This document shows, piece by piece, positions 28,364-37,242 of a stretch of DNA of 64,000 bases. Source of the stretch: Chondromyces crocatus (GTDB taxonomy: Bacteria; Myxococcota_A; Polyangia; Polyangiales; Polyangiaceae). The stretch's first letter is position 1. Every line of letters begins with the position of its first letter. The position numbers and the translations under genes are program-made. The notes below the pieces were generated by a model. That model had not been told where the DNA came from and did not search any database. It saw nothing but the letters and a program-made list of their open reading frames with translations. The DNA lies in assembly GCF_001189295.1 (NCBI RefSeq), contig NZ_CP012159.1, positions 5,100,525-5,164,524 of the forward strand, read 5' to 3'.

Positions 28364-28821
28364 GCCGTCGCCTCGAGTGCGACCAGGCCAGCGTCGATGG
28401 CGCGCTCGTCGTCGAGCGACAGCGTCGCGTCGAGATCGTGGATCAAGAGGAGCCCCCCTTCGACCGACACGATCCCCGCCACGTGCGCGAGCGTCAGGGG
28501 CGGGGGCGACACCCGCTCCTCCGGCACCTCGAGCAGCCCCTCCGCCCGGTCCACGATCAGCGCCACCCGCCGCCTCGCGCCGCGGGCCACCACCAGGTGA
28601 TCTTCCACCAGGGGAGGGCGAGGCGGGTGCCCCAGCCGCACCCGCAGGTCCACCGCCACCGAGAGTTCCCCGCGGTGCGCGATGACGCCGAGCACATGGG
28701 CCGCGGTCCCCGGCAACGGCGTGATCAGCACCCGCTGGACGACCTCCAGGACGCGTACCGAGGGCAGCGCGTACCGGACCTCGTCGAGGCTGAACGTGAG
28801 GACTTCCAGCACCGAGAACAC
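28360..28821 (-). CDS. cheW: CheW-type coupling protein (first in operon)
   Basis: About 153 residues if it starts at GTG 28821 (VFSVLEVLTF); a GTG at 28812 is equally possible, and the frame stays open to 28956 with non-protein-like sequence. CheW fold: LTFSLDEVRYALPS, VLEVVQRV, LGVIAHRGELSVAVDL and VALIVDRAEGLLEV. It overlaps cheR by 4 bases. First gene of the chemosensory operon; its promoter should lie in 28822-29029, shared with the divergent imelysin operon. Confidence 0.85.
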   Translation of the reverse strand: MFSVLEVLTFSLDEVRYALPSVRVLEVVQRVLITPLPGTAAHVLGVIAHRGELSVAVDLRVRLGHPPRPPLVEDHLVVARGARRRVALIVDRAEGLLEVPEERVSPPPLTLAHVAGIVSVEGGLLLIHDLDATLSLDDERAIDAGLVALEATA

Positions 28822-28996
28822 CCTACCACGCGACTCCGGCGTCGGGCGACTCTGCGTGTGATCAGTCTTACGTGACTGTCGTTTGAGGCACCATGCCGGA
28901 ATTTTCGACGCCCGAGCGGTCCTGGTCCCCCGTATCCCCGTTTTTGTGGGCGTCACTGCCCCTGGCGTCCCCGGTGATGTCAGCGTGCTGGCGTTA

Positions 28997-29025
28997 TTGA
29001 CAGCGATTCGAGGAACGACTTATGA
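28997..29025 (+). promoter_or_regulatory. Possible sigma-70 promoter of the imelysin operon
   Basis: TTGACA (28997-29002), a 17-base spacer and TTATGA (29020-29025). If it is used, transcription would start next to the start codons at 29030/29036, giving a nearly leaderless message. No Fur-type palindrome was recognised nearby. Confidence 0.3.
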
Positions 29026-29029
29026 GGCG

Positions 29030-30256
29030 ATGAAAATGAATATCGACTTCTCTGCTCCGTTCCGCACCGCCGCCTCCTGGGGTCGTGGTCTGCGTGTCCT
29101 CCTCCCTGCGGCGGCGCTCCTCGTGGGCTGCGGCGGTGACGACGACGGCAACACCCAGCCCACCGACGACTTCGAGGAGAAGGCCGCGCCCGTCGTCGCC
29201 CGCTATGCCGAGCTGGTTCACAAGAACTACTCGGACGCGCTCGATGGCGTCGTGGCCATCCGCAGCTCCCTCGCGACCCTCGTGCAGACGCCGACCGCAG
29301 CCAACCTGGCGGCCGCACGCAGCACCTGGCTCGAGGCGCGCAACCCGTATGGCCTGACCGAGGCCTACCGCTTCTATTTCGGCCCCATCGACAACGACGA
29401 GGGCCCCGAGGGGCAGATCAACGCCTGGCCGATGGACGAGTCGTACGTCGACTACGTCGTCGAGCTTCCGGATTCCGGGATCATCAACGATCCCGGCATG
29501 CACCCGACGCTCGGCACCGAGGCGCTGGCCGCACTCAACGAGGTGGGCGGCGAGGAGAACGTGGCGACCGGCTACCACGCCATCGAGTTCCTCCTCTGGG
29601 GCCAGGATCTCAGCGACACCGGCCCGGGCGACAGGCCCCACACGGACTACATCGACGGCCCCGACGGCACGGCTGCGAACCAGACGCGCCGCGGCGAGTA
29701 TCTCCTTGCTGCGGGCGATCTGCTGTTCGAGGATCTGGAGGGCGTGACCAACGAGTGGGCAGCAGGAGCGGAGAACTACCGTGCGACGTTCGAGTCGCGG
29801 TCCAAGCGCGACTCCGTGCGCGACATCCTCCTCGGCATCGGGAGCCTCAGCGGCGCCGAGCTTGCCGGTGAGCGCATGCAGGTCGCGTACGACACGAAGG
29901 AGGAGGAGGACGAGCACTCCTGCTTCAGCGACAACACGCACAACGACATCCTGTACAACGCCCTCGGCATCCAGAACGTCTACCTCGGCCGCATCGGCAC
30001 CACCGACGGCCCGGGCATCGACGACCTGGTCGAGGCGCGCAACCCCGAGCTGAACAAGAAGCTCAAGGAGCAGCTCGAGGCGAGCATCACGGCCATCAAG
30101 GCCATCCCGGTCCCCTTCGATCAGGCCATCCTGGGTGCCGACACCGACCCGGGTCGCGTCGCCGTGAAGGCCGCCATCGACGCCCTGCGCGCGCAGACGC
30201 AGTCCATCGTCGAGGTGGCCGATCTGCTCGGCGTCGAGCTCAACCTGGAGGAGTAA
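29030..30256 (+). CDS. Imelysin-family iron-regulated lipoprotein (first)
   Basis: 408 residues from ATG 29030; ATG 29036 is better spaced from GAGG and equally possible. The signal peptide ends in lipobox LLVGC, so it is a lipoprotein. The imelysin/M75 domain holds the family GxHxxE motif in TGYHAIEFLLWGQD, and the conserved CFSDNTHNDILYNA segment. Imelysins are periplasmic or outer-membrane proteins linked to iron or haem acquisition; peptidase activity is disputed. First gene of an imelysin / di-haem / imelysin set. Confidence 0.92.
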   Translation: MKMNIDFSAPFRTAASWGRGLRVLLPAAALLVGCGGDDDGNTQPTDDFEEKAAPVVARYAELVHKNYSDALDGVVAIRSSLATLVQTPTAANLAAARSTWLEARNPYGLTEAYRFYFGPIDNDEGPEGQINAWPMDESYVDYVVELPDSGIINDPGMHPTLGTEALAALNEVGGEENVATGYHAIEFLLWGQDLSDTGPGDRPHTDYIDGPDGTAANQTRRGEYLLAAGDLLFEDLEGVTNEWAAGAENYRATFESRSKRDSVRDILLGIGSLSGAELAGERMQVAYDTKEEEDEHSCFSDNTHNDILYNALGIQNVYLGRIGTTDGPGIDDLVEARNPELNKKLKEQLEASITAIKAIPVPFDQAILGADTDPGRVAVKAAIDALRAQTQSIVEVADLLGVELNLEE

Positions 30257-30261
30257 CTGCC

Positions 30262-31686
30262 ATGTCGTCCGCGATTCGAGTACGAGCACGCGCTGGCTGG
30301 AGCCTGGCACTCATCACCGCCGCTCTGGCAGGTTGTGCCAGCGAGGAGCCCTCGGCACCGAAGGGCCTCGAAGCCGAGGTGGGTGAAGAACTGAGCGGTG
30401 GCGCGACCACCATCTTCGACACCTCTCCCAGCGCATTCTCGTACTCGGCGCGGAACATGACCTCCGCCCGTCGCAGCGACTTCTTCGTCGGCAACTCGTT
30501 CTTCCGCGACAACTGGGTCATCGCGCCCGCCTCCACGAAGGGGCGCGATGGCCTCGGGCCCTTGCACAACGCCCGCTCTTGCTCCTCGTGTCACTTCAAG
30601 GACGGTCGAGGGCGACCGCCGGAGTCCATCGAAGAGCCCATGGTCGAGATGCTCATCCGTCTGAGCGTCCCTGGCGTCGACGGCGTCGGCGGCCCCGCTC
30701 CGGAGCCCATCTACGGCGGCCAGCTCCAGCCCAACGGCATCCCCGGTGTCCCCGGCGAGGGCCGCCCCCAGGTGACCTACGAAGAGGTCCCGGGCACGTA
30801 CGAGGACGGCGAGGCCTACAGCCTTCGGCGCCCCACGTACACGATCGAGGAGCTCAACTACGGCCCCTTCGCTTCCGACGTCATGCTCTCCCCGCGCGTC
30901 GCGCCTGGGATGGTCGGCCTCGGCTTGCTCGAAGCCATCCCCGAGGAGACCCTCCTCGCGCTCGCCGACCCCGACGACGAAGACGGTGACGGCATCTCCG
31001 GCAGGCCCAACCACGTCTGGGATGCCCACGAGCGCACCCAGGTGATCGGCCGGTTCGGCTGGAAAGCGTCGCTCCCCACCGTGGAGCAGCAGACCGCTGC
31101 CGCGTTCCTTCACGACATGGGGATCACCACCGAGCTGCACCCCGACCAGAACTGCACCGACGCCCAGGCCGAGTGCCTCGCCGCCTACGACGATGGTGAG
31201 CCCGAGGCGAGCGCCAAGATCCTCTCCCGGACCACCTTCTACTCCGCCACGCTCGCCGTCCCCGGCCGGCGCAACTGGGAGGACCAGACGATCCTCCGCG
31301 GCAAGGCGCTCTTCCACGATGCGGGCTGCGCCTCCTGCCACACCCCCAAGCTTCAGACCGGCGTCCTCGAGGACTTCCCCGAGCTGTCGGAGCAGACCAT
31401 CCGCCCCTTCACCGACCTCCTGCTCCACGACATGGGCGAAGGGCTCGCCGACGACCGCCCCGACTTCGAGGCCGATGGCCGCGAGTGGCGCACCCCGCCG
31501 CTCTGGGGCGTGGGCCTCATCCCTGTGGTCAACCGCCACCAGTTCCTTCTGCACGACGGCCGCGCGCGTGGCCTGGCCGAAGCCATCCTCTGGCACGGTG
31601 GCGAAGCCGAGCGCGCCCGCGAAGCCTTCCGCGGCATGCCCAGCGAAGACCGCGAAGCCCTGCTGCGCTTCCTGGAATCTCTCTGA
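30262..31686 (+). CDS. Di-haem oxidoreductase-family lipoprotein
   Basis: 474 residues. The lipobox is LAGC (C25). Two c-type haem sites, C107-SSC-H111 and C356-ASC-H360, sit in the usual contexts of the di-haem (thiol oxidoreductase-like, DHOR) family: FFVGNSFFRDNWV before the first, ending in LWHGGEAERAREAF and LLRFLESL. Predicted periplasmic electron-transfer or peroxidase-like role. It starts 5 bp after the first imelysin. This pairing recurs in bacterial iron-uptake loci and suggests a redox step on iron or haem. Confidence 0.93.
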   Translation: MSSAIRVRARAGWSLALITAALAGCASEEPSAPKGLEAEVGEELSGGATTIFDTSPSAFSYSARNMTSARRSDFFVGNSFFRDNWVIAPASTKGRDGLGPLHNARSCSSCHFKDGRGRPPESIEEPMVEMLIRLSVPGVDGVGGPAPEPIYGGQLQPNGIPGVPGEGRPQVTYEEVPGTYEDGEAYSLRRPTYTIEELNYGPFASDVMLSPRVAPGMVGLGLLEAIPEETLLALADPDDEDGDGISGRPNHVWDAHERTQVIGRFGWKASLPTVEQQTAAAFLHDMGITTELHPDQNCTDAQAECLAAYDDGEPEASAKILSRTTFYSATLAVPGRRNWEDQTILRGKALFHDAGCASCHTPKLQTGVLEDFPELSEQTIRPFTDLLLHDMGEGLADDRPDFEADGREWRTPPLWGVGLIPVVNRHQFLLHDGRARGLAEAILWHGGEAERAREAFRGMPSEDREALLRFLESL

Positions 31687-31706
31687 TTTTCCCTGGAGTC
31701 TCTCCG

Positions 31707-32849
31707 ATGTGGACACGAACGAACCGAGGCCTCGTGCGCACCGTGAGCGCCCTCGGCCTGGGCGCCTTCCTGCTCGCTGGCTCCGTGCGCTGCTCGTCGA
31801 GCGAGGTCGTCGACAACCGCGGCCCGGTCATGCAGGACCTCGCCCGCAACGTCATGCTGCCGACCGTCGAGGCCCTGGCCACCGCCTCCACCCGCCTCGC
31901 CCCCGCCCTCGGCGCCTTCTGCGCGTCCCCTGACCAGGCCACCCTCGACGCCGCGCAGGACGCCTGGCGCGCCCTCCGTCAGCCCTGGGAGCACACCCAG
32001 GCCTTCCTGTTCGGCCCCTCGGATCAGCTCGGCACGGCCAACGCCATCGACTTCTGGCCCGTCCGCACCGACAGCGTCGACAAGGCCGTCACCTCGGCCC
32101 CCGACCCGGTGACCCCCGAGCACATCGCCACCCTCGGCGTGGCCACCCGCGGCATGCCCGCCCTCGAGTACCTCCTCTTCAGCCCCGACGGCGGCGACGC
32201 TGCCGTCCTCACCTCCCTGGGCGCCGACACCCAGGAAGCCCGCCACCGCTGCTCCTTTGCTGCTGCCGTCGCCACCGTGATCGAGACCGACATCGCCGCC
32301 CTCGCCGACGCCTGGCGCCCCGAGAAAGGCGCCTTCGTCGACGACGTCGCCAGCGCCGGCTCTGGCAGCGAGACCTTCCCCCGCGCACAGGACGGCATCA
32401 GCCGCGTCGTCAACACCGCCGTCGAGCTTCTCCAGAAGGTGACCGACGGCCGCATCGGCGCCCCCTCCGGCACCCGCACCGGCGGCACCCCGCAGCCCGC
32501 GCTGAGCGAATCCCGCTTCAGCGACAACACCAACACCGACCTCATCGAAGCCGCCCGCGGCGTCGAAGCCATCTACACCGGCAGCGCGGGCGGCACCTCG
32601 GGCCTCGGCCTCTCCACCCTCGTCGCCGAGCGCTCCGCCGAGCTGGATACCGCCATCCGCAACCAGTTCACCGACTTCGTGAACACCATCCAGGCCCTCC
32701 CGGCCCCCTTGCGTCAGGCCGTCGAGACCGATCCCGCCGCCGTCGCTACTGCCCTCGAAAGCGGCCGCGCCCTCCGCCGCCTCATCGCCGTCGACCTCGC
32801 CGGCACCCTCAGCGTCACCGTCACCCTCAACGACAACGACGGCGACTAG
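31707..32849 (+). CDS. Imelysin-family protein (second)
   Basis: 380 residues from ATG 31707; the frame opens earlier but overlaps the preceding gene. An N-terminal hydrophobic signal is followed by Cys in GSVRCSSS, a poor lipobox. The imelysin domain has GMPALEYLLF where the first paralogue has GYHAIEFLLW, so the motif His is Pro, as in the second member of such loci. RFSDNTNTDLIEAARG matches the conserved C-terminal segment. Its TAG stop is the first bases of a dispersed repeat. Confidence 0.9.
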   Translation: MWTRTNRGLVRTVSALGLGAFLLAGSVRCSSSEVVDNRGPVMQDLARNVMLPTVEALATASTRLAPALGAFCASPDQATLDAAQDAWRALRQPWEHTQAFLFGPSDQLGTANAIDFWPVRTDSVDKAVTSAPDPVTPEHIATLGVATRGMPALEYLLFSPDGGDAAVLTSLGADTQEARHRCSFAAAVATVIETDIAALADAWRPEKGAFVDDVASAGSGSETFPRAQDGISRVVNTAVELLQKVTDGRIGAPSGTRTGGTPQPALSESRFSDNTNTDLIEAARGVEAIYTGSAGGTSGLGLSTLVAERSAELDTAIRNQFTDFVNTIQALPAPLRQAVETDPAAVATALESGRALRRLIAVDLAGTLSVTVTLNDNDGD

Positions 32850-32950
32850 TACTGCGTACCCTGGATCAGGGGCCTGTCGGCCCCTACGCTCCCGATGGTC
32901 GCTACCCCTGCTTTCTTCGCAGATCGCTTGGCCAAGGACCCGGGACGAAC
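32846..32950 (+). repeat. Dispersed hairpin repeat, copy A
   Basis: Begins with CTAGTACTGCGTACC, whose TAG is the stop codon of the second imelysin gene. It contains the inverted repeat AGGGGCC-TGTC-GGCCCCT and ends near GACCCGGGACGAAC. About 105 bp match copy C at 58862-58974 in reverse orientation. Terminator-like hairpin without a T-run. Confidence 0.85.
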
Positions 32951-32970
32951 CTGGGGAACACGATGCCAGG

Positions 32971-33035
32971 TACTGCGTATCAGGGGCCTGTCAGCCCCTG
33001 CGCTCCCGATGGTCGCTACCCCTGTTTCTTCGCAG
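32971..33035 (+). repeat. Dispersed hairpin repeat, copy B (partial)
   Basis: A second direct copy 125 bp after copy A. It repeats TACTGCGTA, the hairpin (AGGGGC-CTGTCA-GCCCCT, one stem pair fewer) and the following GCTCCCGATGGTCGCTACCC segment, and stops at TTCTTCGCAG. The ATG within it is the most likely start of the HTTM gene. Confidence 0.8.
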
Positions 33036-34535
33036 CCGCCTGACGGTCGACCTTCCAACCCGGCACCGCGCCCCCTGCGCGCTCTCCGCGCTCTGCGCGC
33101 CCGCCTCGCCGCCCCCGTCGACATCGCCTCCCTCGTCGCCTTCCGCGTCCTCTTCGGCGCGATGATGCTCCTCAGCACCCTCCGCTTCTGGGCGCGCGGC
33201 TGGATCCACGACGTCTACGTCGCCCCCACCTTCCACTTCCACTACTTCGGCTTCCCCTGGGTGAACCCCTGGCCCGCGTGGGGCATGTACGCCCACTTCG
33301 CGATCATGGCCCTCGCCAGCCTGTGCATCGCCCTCGGCTTCCACTACCGCCTCGCCGCGATCACCTTCTTCCTCACGTTCACCTGGGCCGAGCTCTGCGA
33401 GAAGGCCACCTACCTCAACCACTACTACTTCGTCAGCATCGTCGCCCTGCTGGCCGTCTTCATGCCCCTCCACCGCGCCGCCTCCCTCGACGCGCGCCGC
33501 GACCCCTCGATCCTCCGCCCCACCGCGCCCACCTGGGCCCTCTGGACCCTCCGCTGCCAGCTCGGCCTCGTCTACCTCTTCGCCGGCCTCGCCAAGCTCA
33601 ACGAAGACTGGCTCCTCCGCGCCCAGCCCCTCACCCTCTGGCTCGCCGCGCGCCGCGACCTCCCCCTCCTCGGCCCCTTGCTCTCCGCGCCCTGGTCTGC
33701 CCACGCCATGAGCTACGCCGGCGCCCTCTTCGACCTCACCGTCTTCCCCTTCCTCCTCTGGAAGCGCTCTCGACCCTTCGCCTACCTCGCCGTCATCGGC
33801 TTCCACACCGTCACCGGCATCCTGTTCCCGATCGGCATGTTCCCCTGGATCATGATCGTCGCGACGCTGGTCTTCTTCTCTCCCTCGTGGCCGCGCCGCG
33901 TCTTCGCCCCCCTCCTGCGCCGCTTCCCCTCGCTCCTCCCCGCACCGACCGAGCCATCGCTATCGCTCACCTCGACCGAGCCATCACGCGCCACGGCCAG
34001 CCCCCCGACCTCCACACCGCCCTCTTCTGCAGCGCGAGCGTTCTCTCCAGCGGCTCCCTCTGCCCCCCAGCTCTCCCGCCTCGCCACCGCCGCCCTCTGC
34101 GCGCACTTCGCCATCCAGCTCGCGTTGCCCCTTCGCCACCTGCTCTACCCTGGCCACTCTGGCTGGACCGACCAGGGCTTCCGCTTCGCCTGGCGCGTCA
34201 TGCTCATCGAGAAGACCGGCCTCGTGACCTACCGCGTCCGCAACCCCGTCACCCAGCGCGTCTGGGTCGTCGACCCGGTCGAACGCCTCACCCCCCTCCA
34301 GGTCAAGATGATGGCCCTCAGCCCCGACATGATCCTGGAGTACGCCCACCACCTCGCCGCCGACTTCGCGCGCCGCGGCGAACCCGACGTCCAGGTCTTC
34401 GCCGACGCCTACGCCGCCATCAACGGCCGCCTCAACCAGCGCCTCATCGACCCCACCATCGACCTCGCCCGCGAACGCGACTCCCTGCTCCCGGCCCGCT
34501 GGATCCTCCCCCACACCGATCCCACGCTGCGCTGA
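33009..34535 (+). CDS. HTTM-domain (vitamin K-dependent gamma-carboxylase-like) membrane protein
   Basis: About 508 residues from ATG 33009. An earlier ATG at 32895 lies in copy A of the repeat and would add 38 residues of repeat-derived sequence. The conserved body begins at PVDIASLVAFRVLFGAMM. Several membrane segments follow (about 50-330), with the HTTM signature (ATYLNHYYFVSIVALLAVFMP; LRCQLGLVYLFAGLAKLNEDW), and a soluble C-terminal domain with the RVWVVDPVERLTPLQVKMM region. Bacterial members are of unknown function and not all are carboxylases. It directly follows the imelysin set. Confidence 0.88.
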   Translation: MVATPVSSQPPDGRPSNPAPRPLRALRALRARLAAPVDIASLVAFRVLFGAMMLLSTLRFWARGWIHDVYVAPTFHFHYFGFPWVNPWPAWGMYAHFAIMALASLCIALGFHYRLAAITFFLTFTWAELCEKATYLNHYYFVSIVALLAVFMPLHRAASLDARRDPSILRPTAPTWALWTLRCQLGLVYLFAGLAKLNEDWLLRAQPLTLWLAARRDLPLLGPLLSAPWSAHAMSYAGALFDLTVFPFLLWKRSRPFAYLAVIGFHTVTGILFPIGMFPWIMIVATLVFFSPSWPRRVFAPLLRRFPSLLPAPTEPSLSLTSTEPSRATASPPTSTPPSSAARAFSPAAPSAPQLSRLATAALCAHFAIQLALPLRHLLYPGHSGWTDQGFRFAWRVMLIEKTGLVTYRVRNPVTQRVWVVDPVERLTPLQVKMMALSPDMILEYAHHLAADFARRGEPDVQVFADAYAAINGRLNQRLIDPTIDLARERDSLLPARWILPHTDPTLR

Positions 34536-34622
34536 CCTGCGCGCCGCACGGCCGCCGCGCCATCCGCGCGTCGACGTGCTCACCCTCTCTCGAAGCGCTC
34601 CCCGTTCGCCTCGGCGCTTCCC

Positions 34623-35642
34623 TCAACCGCTCCCCACCTCCACCCGCCAAGCGTCCTCGCCTTCCTGCTCGAACCGCGTCTTCACCCCCAGAAGCTGCTC
34701 CAGCAGCCCCGCATGCGTCCGCGTATGCGACGACGGCACAACCGACCGGAACGACCCCCCTCCCGCCAGCGCCATCGGCAACAGAAGCTGATCCGCCAGG
34801 TACTCCCCCACCGGCACCCCGGCCGCCTCGTACGCCTTCACCTCCTTTCCCAGCCGCTCCCCCACCACCTCGGCGCGCACCCCCCGCTCCCCGAAGCTCG
34901 TGAACACCTCCGTCACGTGCTCGCTCACCACCTCGGCGGTCACCACGTTCCCTGGCCCGGCCACCCCCTCCAGCACCTCCGTGTGCAGCCACGCCCGCTC
35001 CCAACCCAGCACCTTCGCGGCCGCCTCCACCTCGCGCCGCGCGACGTGCACCGGCAGGTTCGCCACCCGCGCCACGAGCCGCCGACTGCGCACTTCCCCT
35101 CGCTCCAGCAGCGTCAACTTCCCCAGCGGCGCTGGCGTGATCGAAACCCGCACCCGCCCCCCGCCGCCCGGATAAAACCCGTACCGCTCCAGCTCCGCCG
35201 TCACCACCGGCCCCATCCGCTGCAACAGCGGCAAGTACGCCCGCTCCATGAAGTCGAACGGCGGCGCCATCGGATTGTGCGTCCCGCCCTCCAGCACCAG
35301 CTCCGAATCCCCCTGCGCCGACAGCAGCGCTGGCAGCACCGTCTGCAGCACCAGCGTCGCGCTCCCTGCGGTCCCCACCGCGAACGTGTGCACCCCGGGC
35401 GCGATCGACCCGGGCCGGAACGTGATCTCCGTCGACCCCAGCGCCGCGCCACTCACCTCCGCGCAGCCCACCCGCGCCGCCGCCTGCACCGCCGTCAGGT
35501 GCTGCCGCGCCAGCCCTGGCTTCGCGCGCCCCGCCCGCACCCGCACGAGCTTCACCGGCGTCCCCGTCACCAGTGACAGCGCGAGCGACGTCCGCAGGAT
35601 CTGCCCCCCACCTTCACCCGTCGACCCATCGATCGTCAGCAT
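34623..35642 (-). CDS. rtcA: RNA 3'-terminal phosphate cyclase
   Basis: 339 residues from ATG 35642 (MLTIDGSTGEGGGQILRT, the family N-terminus). The RTC fold carries GGGTHNPMAPPFDF-like and YGFYPGGGGRV motifs and the C-terminal SSHTRTHAGLL segment with the catalytic His. RtcA uses ATP to convert RNA 3'-phosphates to 2',3'-cyclic phosphates through a covalent His-AMP. The usual companions rtcB (ligase) and rtcR (regulator) are absent from the window. Divergent from the Zn-ribbon gene (108-bp gap). Confidence 0.95.
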   Translation of the reverse strand: MLTIDGSTGEGGGQILRTSLALSLVTGTPVKLVRVRAGRAKPGLARQHLTAVQAAARVGCAEVSGAALGSTEITFRPGSIAPGVHTFAVGTAGSATLVLQTVLPALLSAQGDSELVLEGGTHNPMAPPFDFMERAYLPLLQRMGPVVTAELERYGFYPGGGGRVRVSITPAPLGKLTLLERGEVRSRRLVARVANLPVHVARREVEAAAKVLGWERAWLHTEVLEGVAGPGNVVTAEVVSEHVTEVFTSFGERGVRAEVVGERLGKEVKAYEAAGVPVGEYLADQLLLPMALAGGGSFRSVVPSSHTRTHAGLLEQLLGVKTRFEQEGEDAWRVEVGSG

Positions 35643-35750
35643 CCTCGCGCCCTCTTCCTCGACTCCAGCGAGTCCAACTCCATCCGACCACCGGCTCCGG
35701 CGCCCAGCGCCCACGCTCGCGGCCCCAGCACGACCTGATACAACCACAGC

Positions 35751-37133
35751 ATGAACGAAGCACGACAGCTCCGCTGCCCCGCCTGCGGAAGCCCTGTTCC
35801 CTTAAGAGACGTGAACGCCGCGGCCGTGGCCTGCCCTGCCTGTCGCGCCACCATCACCATCCCCGACGCCTTGCGGCACGCGCTGTCCTCTCATGGTGCC
35901 TCTGCGGTCGCAGGCTTCGCCGCCGTGCGCGCCGAGGCCGCCAGCGCCGCCACCGAGCGTGCGACGAAGGCTGAGCAAGAGCGCCGCGGCAACCAGATGT
36001 ACGTGATCTACGCCGTGGCGATGGTCGCGCTGATGATCCTCTCGTACGCCTTCTCATACGCTCGCGTCCCGAACTGGCTGGGCACCCTGATCTTCACCCC
36101 GGTCATGCTCCTGCTGATCTTCGCCATGCTCTGGTACCCCATGTCGGGGGCGGGGAAAGGCACGCCCGCGCCCATCGTGAGCCCGGTCGCGGCGCCCCTC
36201 ACCTGTCCTGGATGCGGTGGTCCCCACACCATCCAGGCTGCTGATCCTGCGGCTCCCTGCCGTCACTGTGGAACCGCCGTCGTTCCGACCTCCCAGCACC
36301 TCGCCCACGCGAGCGCGACCGCCATGGCCGTCGTGCTGCGGGAGCGCATGGCCCGCTACCGCGAGGAGCGCCGGCACCTGCTTCGCTACAGGTGGAGCTA
36401 CAACGTTCCTCCGACCACGGTGCAGCGCTGGGCGCCCGTCGTCGGGGGCGGGGTGTTCTCGCTGCTCATGCTGCCGCTGGCCGTGACGAGTCTGACGGGG
36501 GCCGCCGAGGGCCGGAAGAACATCGGAATGTTCGTCGTCCTCACCTGCGGAGGCGCTCTGTTCGCGTACTTCTCGCATCAGCAGAACCAGAACGATGTGC
36601 GCACGGAGCACGCCGTCAGTTCCATCGCCCACGAACTGATGACCGCGCGGAGCGGACAGGGGCTGCCGAACCCCAGCGGGTGGCTCGACGCCTGGTGGGC
36701 GGCTCCCCTCGAGGGCCACCTCTATCCCTGTGGCGCCCACTATCGGGTCATCGCACTCCAGCCCCTCGGCTATCAGGTGCTCCTCGTCCTCAACCTCCGC
36801 CATGTGGGCATGCACAAAGGGTTTCAACCCACGGTCCAGCTCATGCTGTCAGCCTGGATCCCGGGCATCACCGATCGCAGCCTCGAGGAACTCGGCACCG
36901 TCGACCTGCTCCGCCGCTCGCCCACCCACGTCAAGCTCGTCGACGCCATCGAGATGGCTGGCTTCCGCGTCGAGCCCAGCACCGGCGGCCTCCTGTGCTT
37001 CCCCAGCGACGAGACGATGCACGCGCTGCGCTCGCAACCCGAGAAGCTCCACGTGCTCCCCTACGTGCTCGACGCCCTCACCCTCCTCGCCACCTACCTC
37101 GGCGCCCAGCGCTACACGCAGCCCTTGCCCTGA
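35751..37133 (+). CDS. Uncharacterised membrane protein with zinc-ribbon motifs
   Basis: 460 residues, not a family I recognise. The N-terminus has two CPAC motifs about 19 residues apart (CPACGSPVPLRD... CPACRATITI), typical of a zinc ribbon. Two TM segments (about 85-130) are followed by a second CxxC pair (CPGCGG... CRHCG), another hydrophobic pair (about 225-275), and a roughly 180-residue C-terminal domain (ALQPLGYQVLLVLNLRHVGM). It precedes vgrG by 109 bp on the same strand; no functional link is shown. Confidence 0.7.
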   Translation: MNEARQLRCPACGSPVPLRDVNAAAVACPACRATITIPDALRHALSSHGASAVAGFAAVRAEAASAATERATKAEQERRGNQMYVIYAVAMVALMILSYAFSYARVPNWLGTLIFTPVMLLLIFAMLWYPMSGAGKGTPAPIVSPVAAPLTCPGCGGPHTIQAADPAAPCRHCGTAVVPTSQHLAHASATAMAVVLRERMARYREERRHLLRYRWSYNVPPTTVQRWAPVVGGGVFSLLMLPLAVTSLTGAAEGRKNIGMFVVLTCGGALFAYFSHQQNQNDVRTEHAVSSIAHELMTARSGQGLPNPSGWLDAWWAAPLEGHLYPCGAHYRVIALQPLGYQVLLVLNLRHVGMHKGFQPTVQLMLSAWIPGITDRSLEELGTVDLLRRSPTHVKLVDAIEMAGFRVEPSTGGLLCFPSDETMHALRSQPEKLHVLPYVLDALTLLATYLGAQRYTQPLP

Positions 37134-37242
37134 TCGGCGCCCTGTACTCCCCGCGCATCCCCCCCTTCCGAGCCCACCACCGACGCTGTTAGCCTCCAGC
37201 CCATGGGGAAGGGTGGGGGACCGACGACATGAGGAGCCACGC

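Noticed and set aside
32895-33008. Earlier start of the HTTM protein at 32895
   Set aside because: Would translate the dispersed repeat and its hairpin; conserved sequence begins well after 33009.
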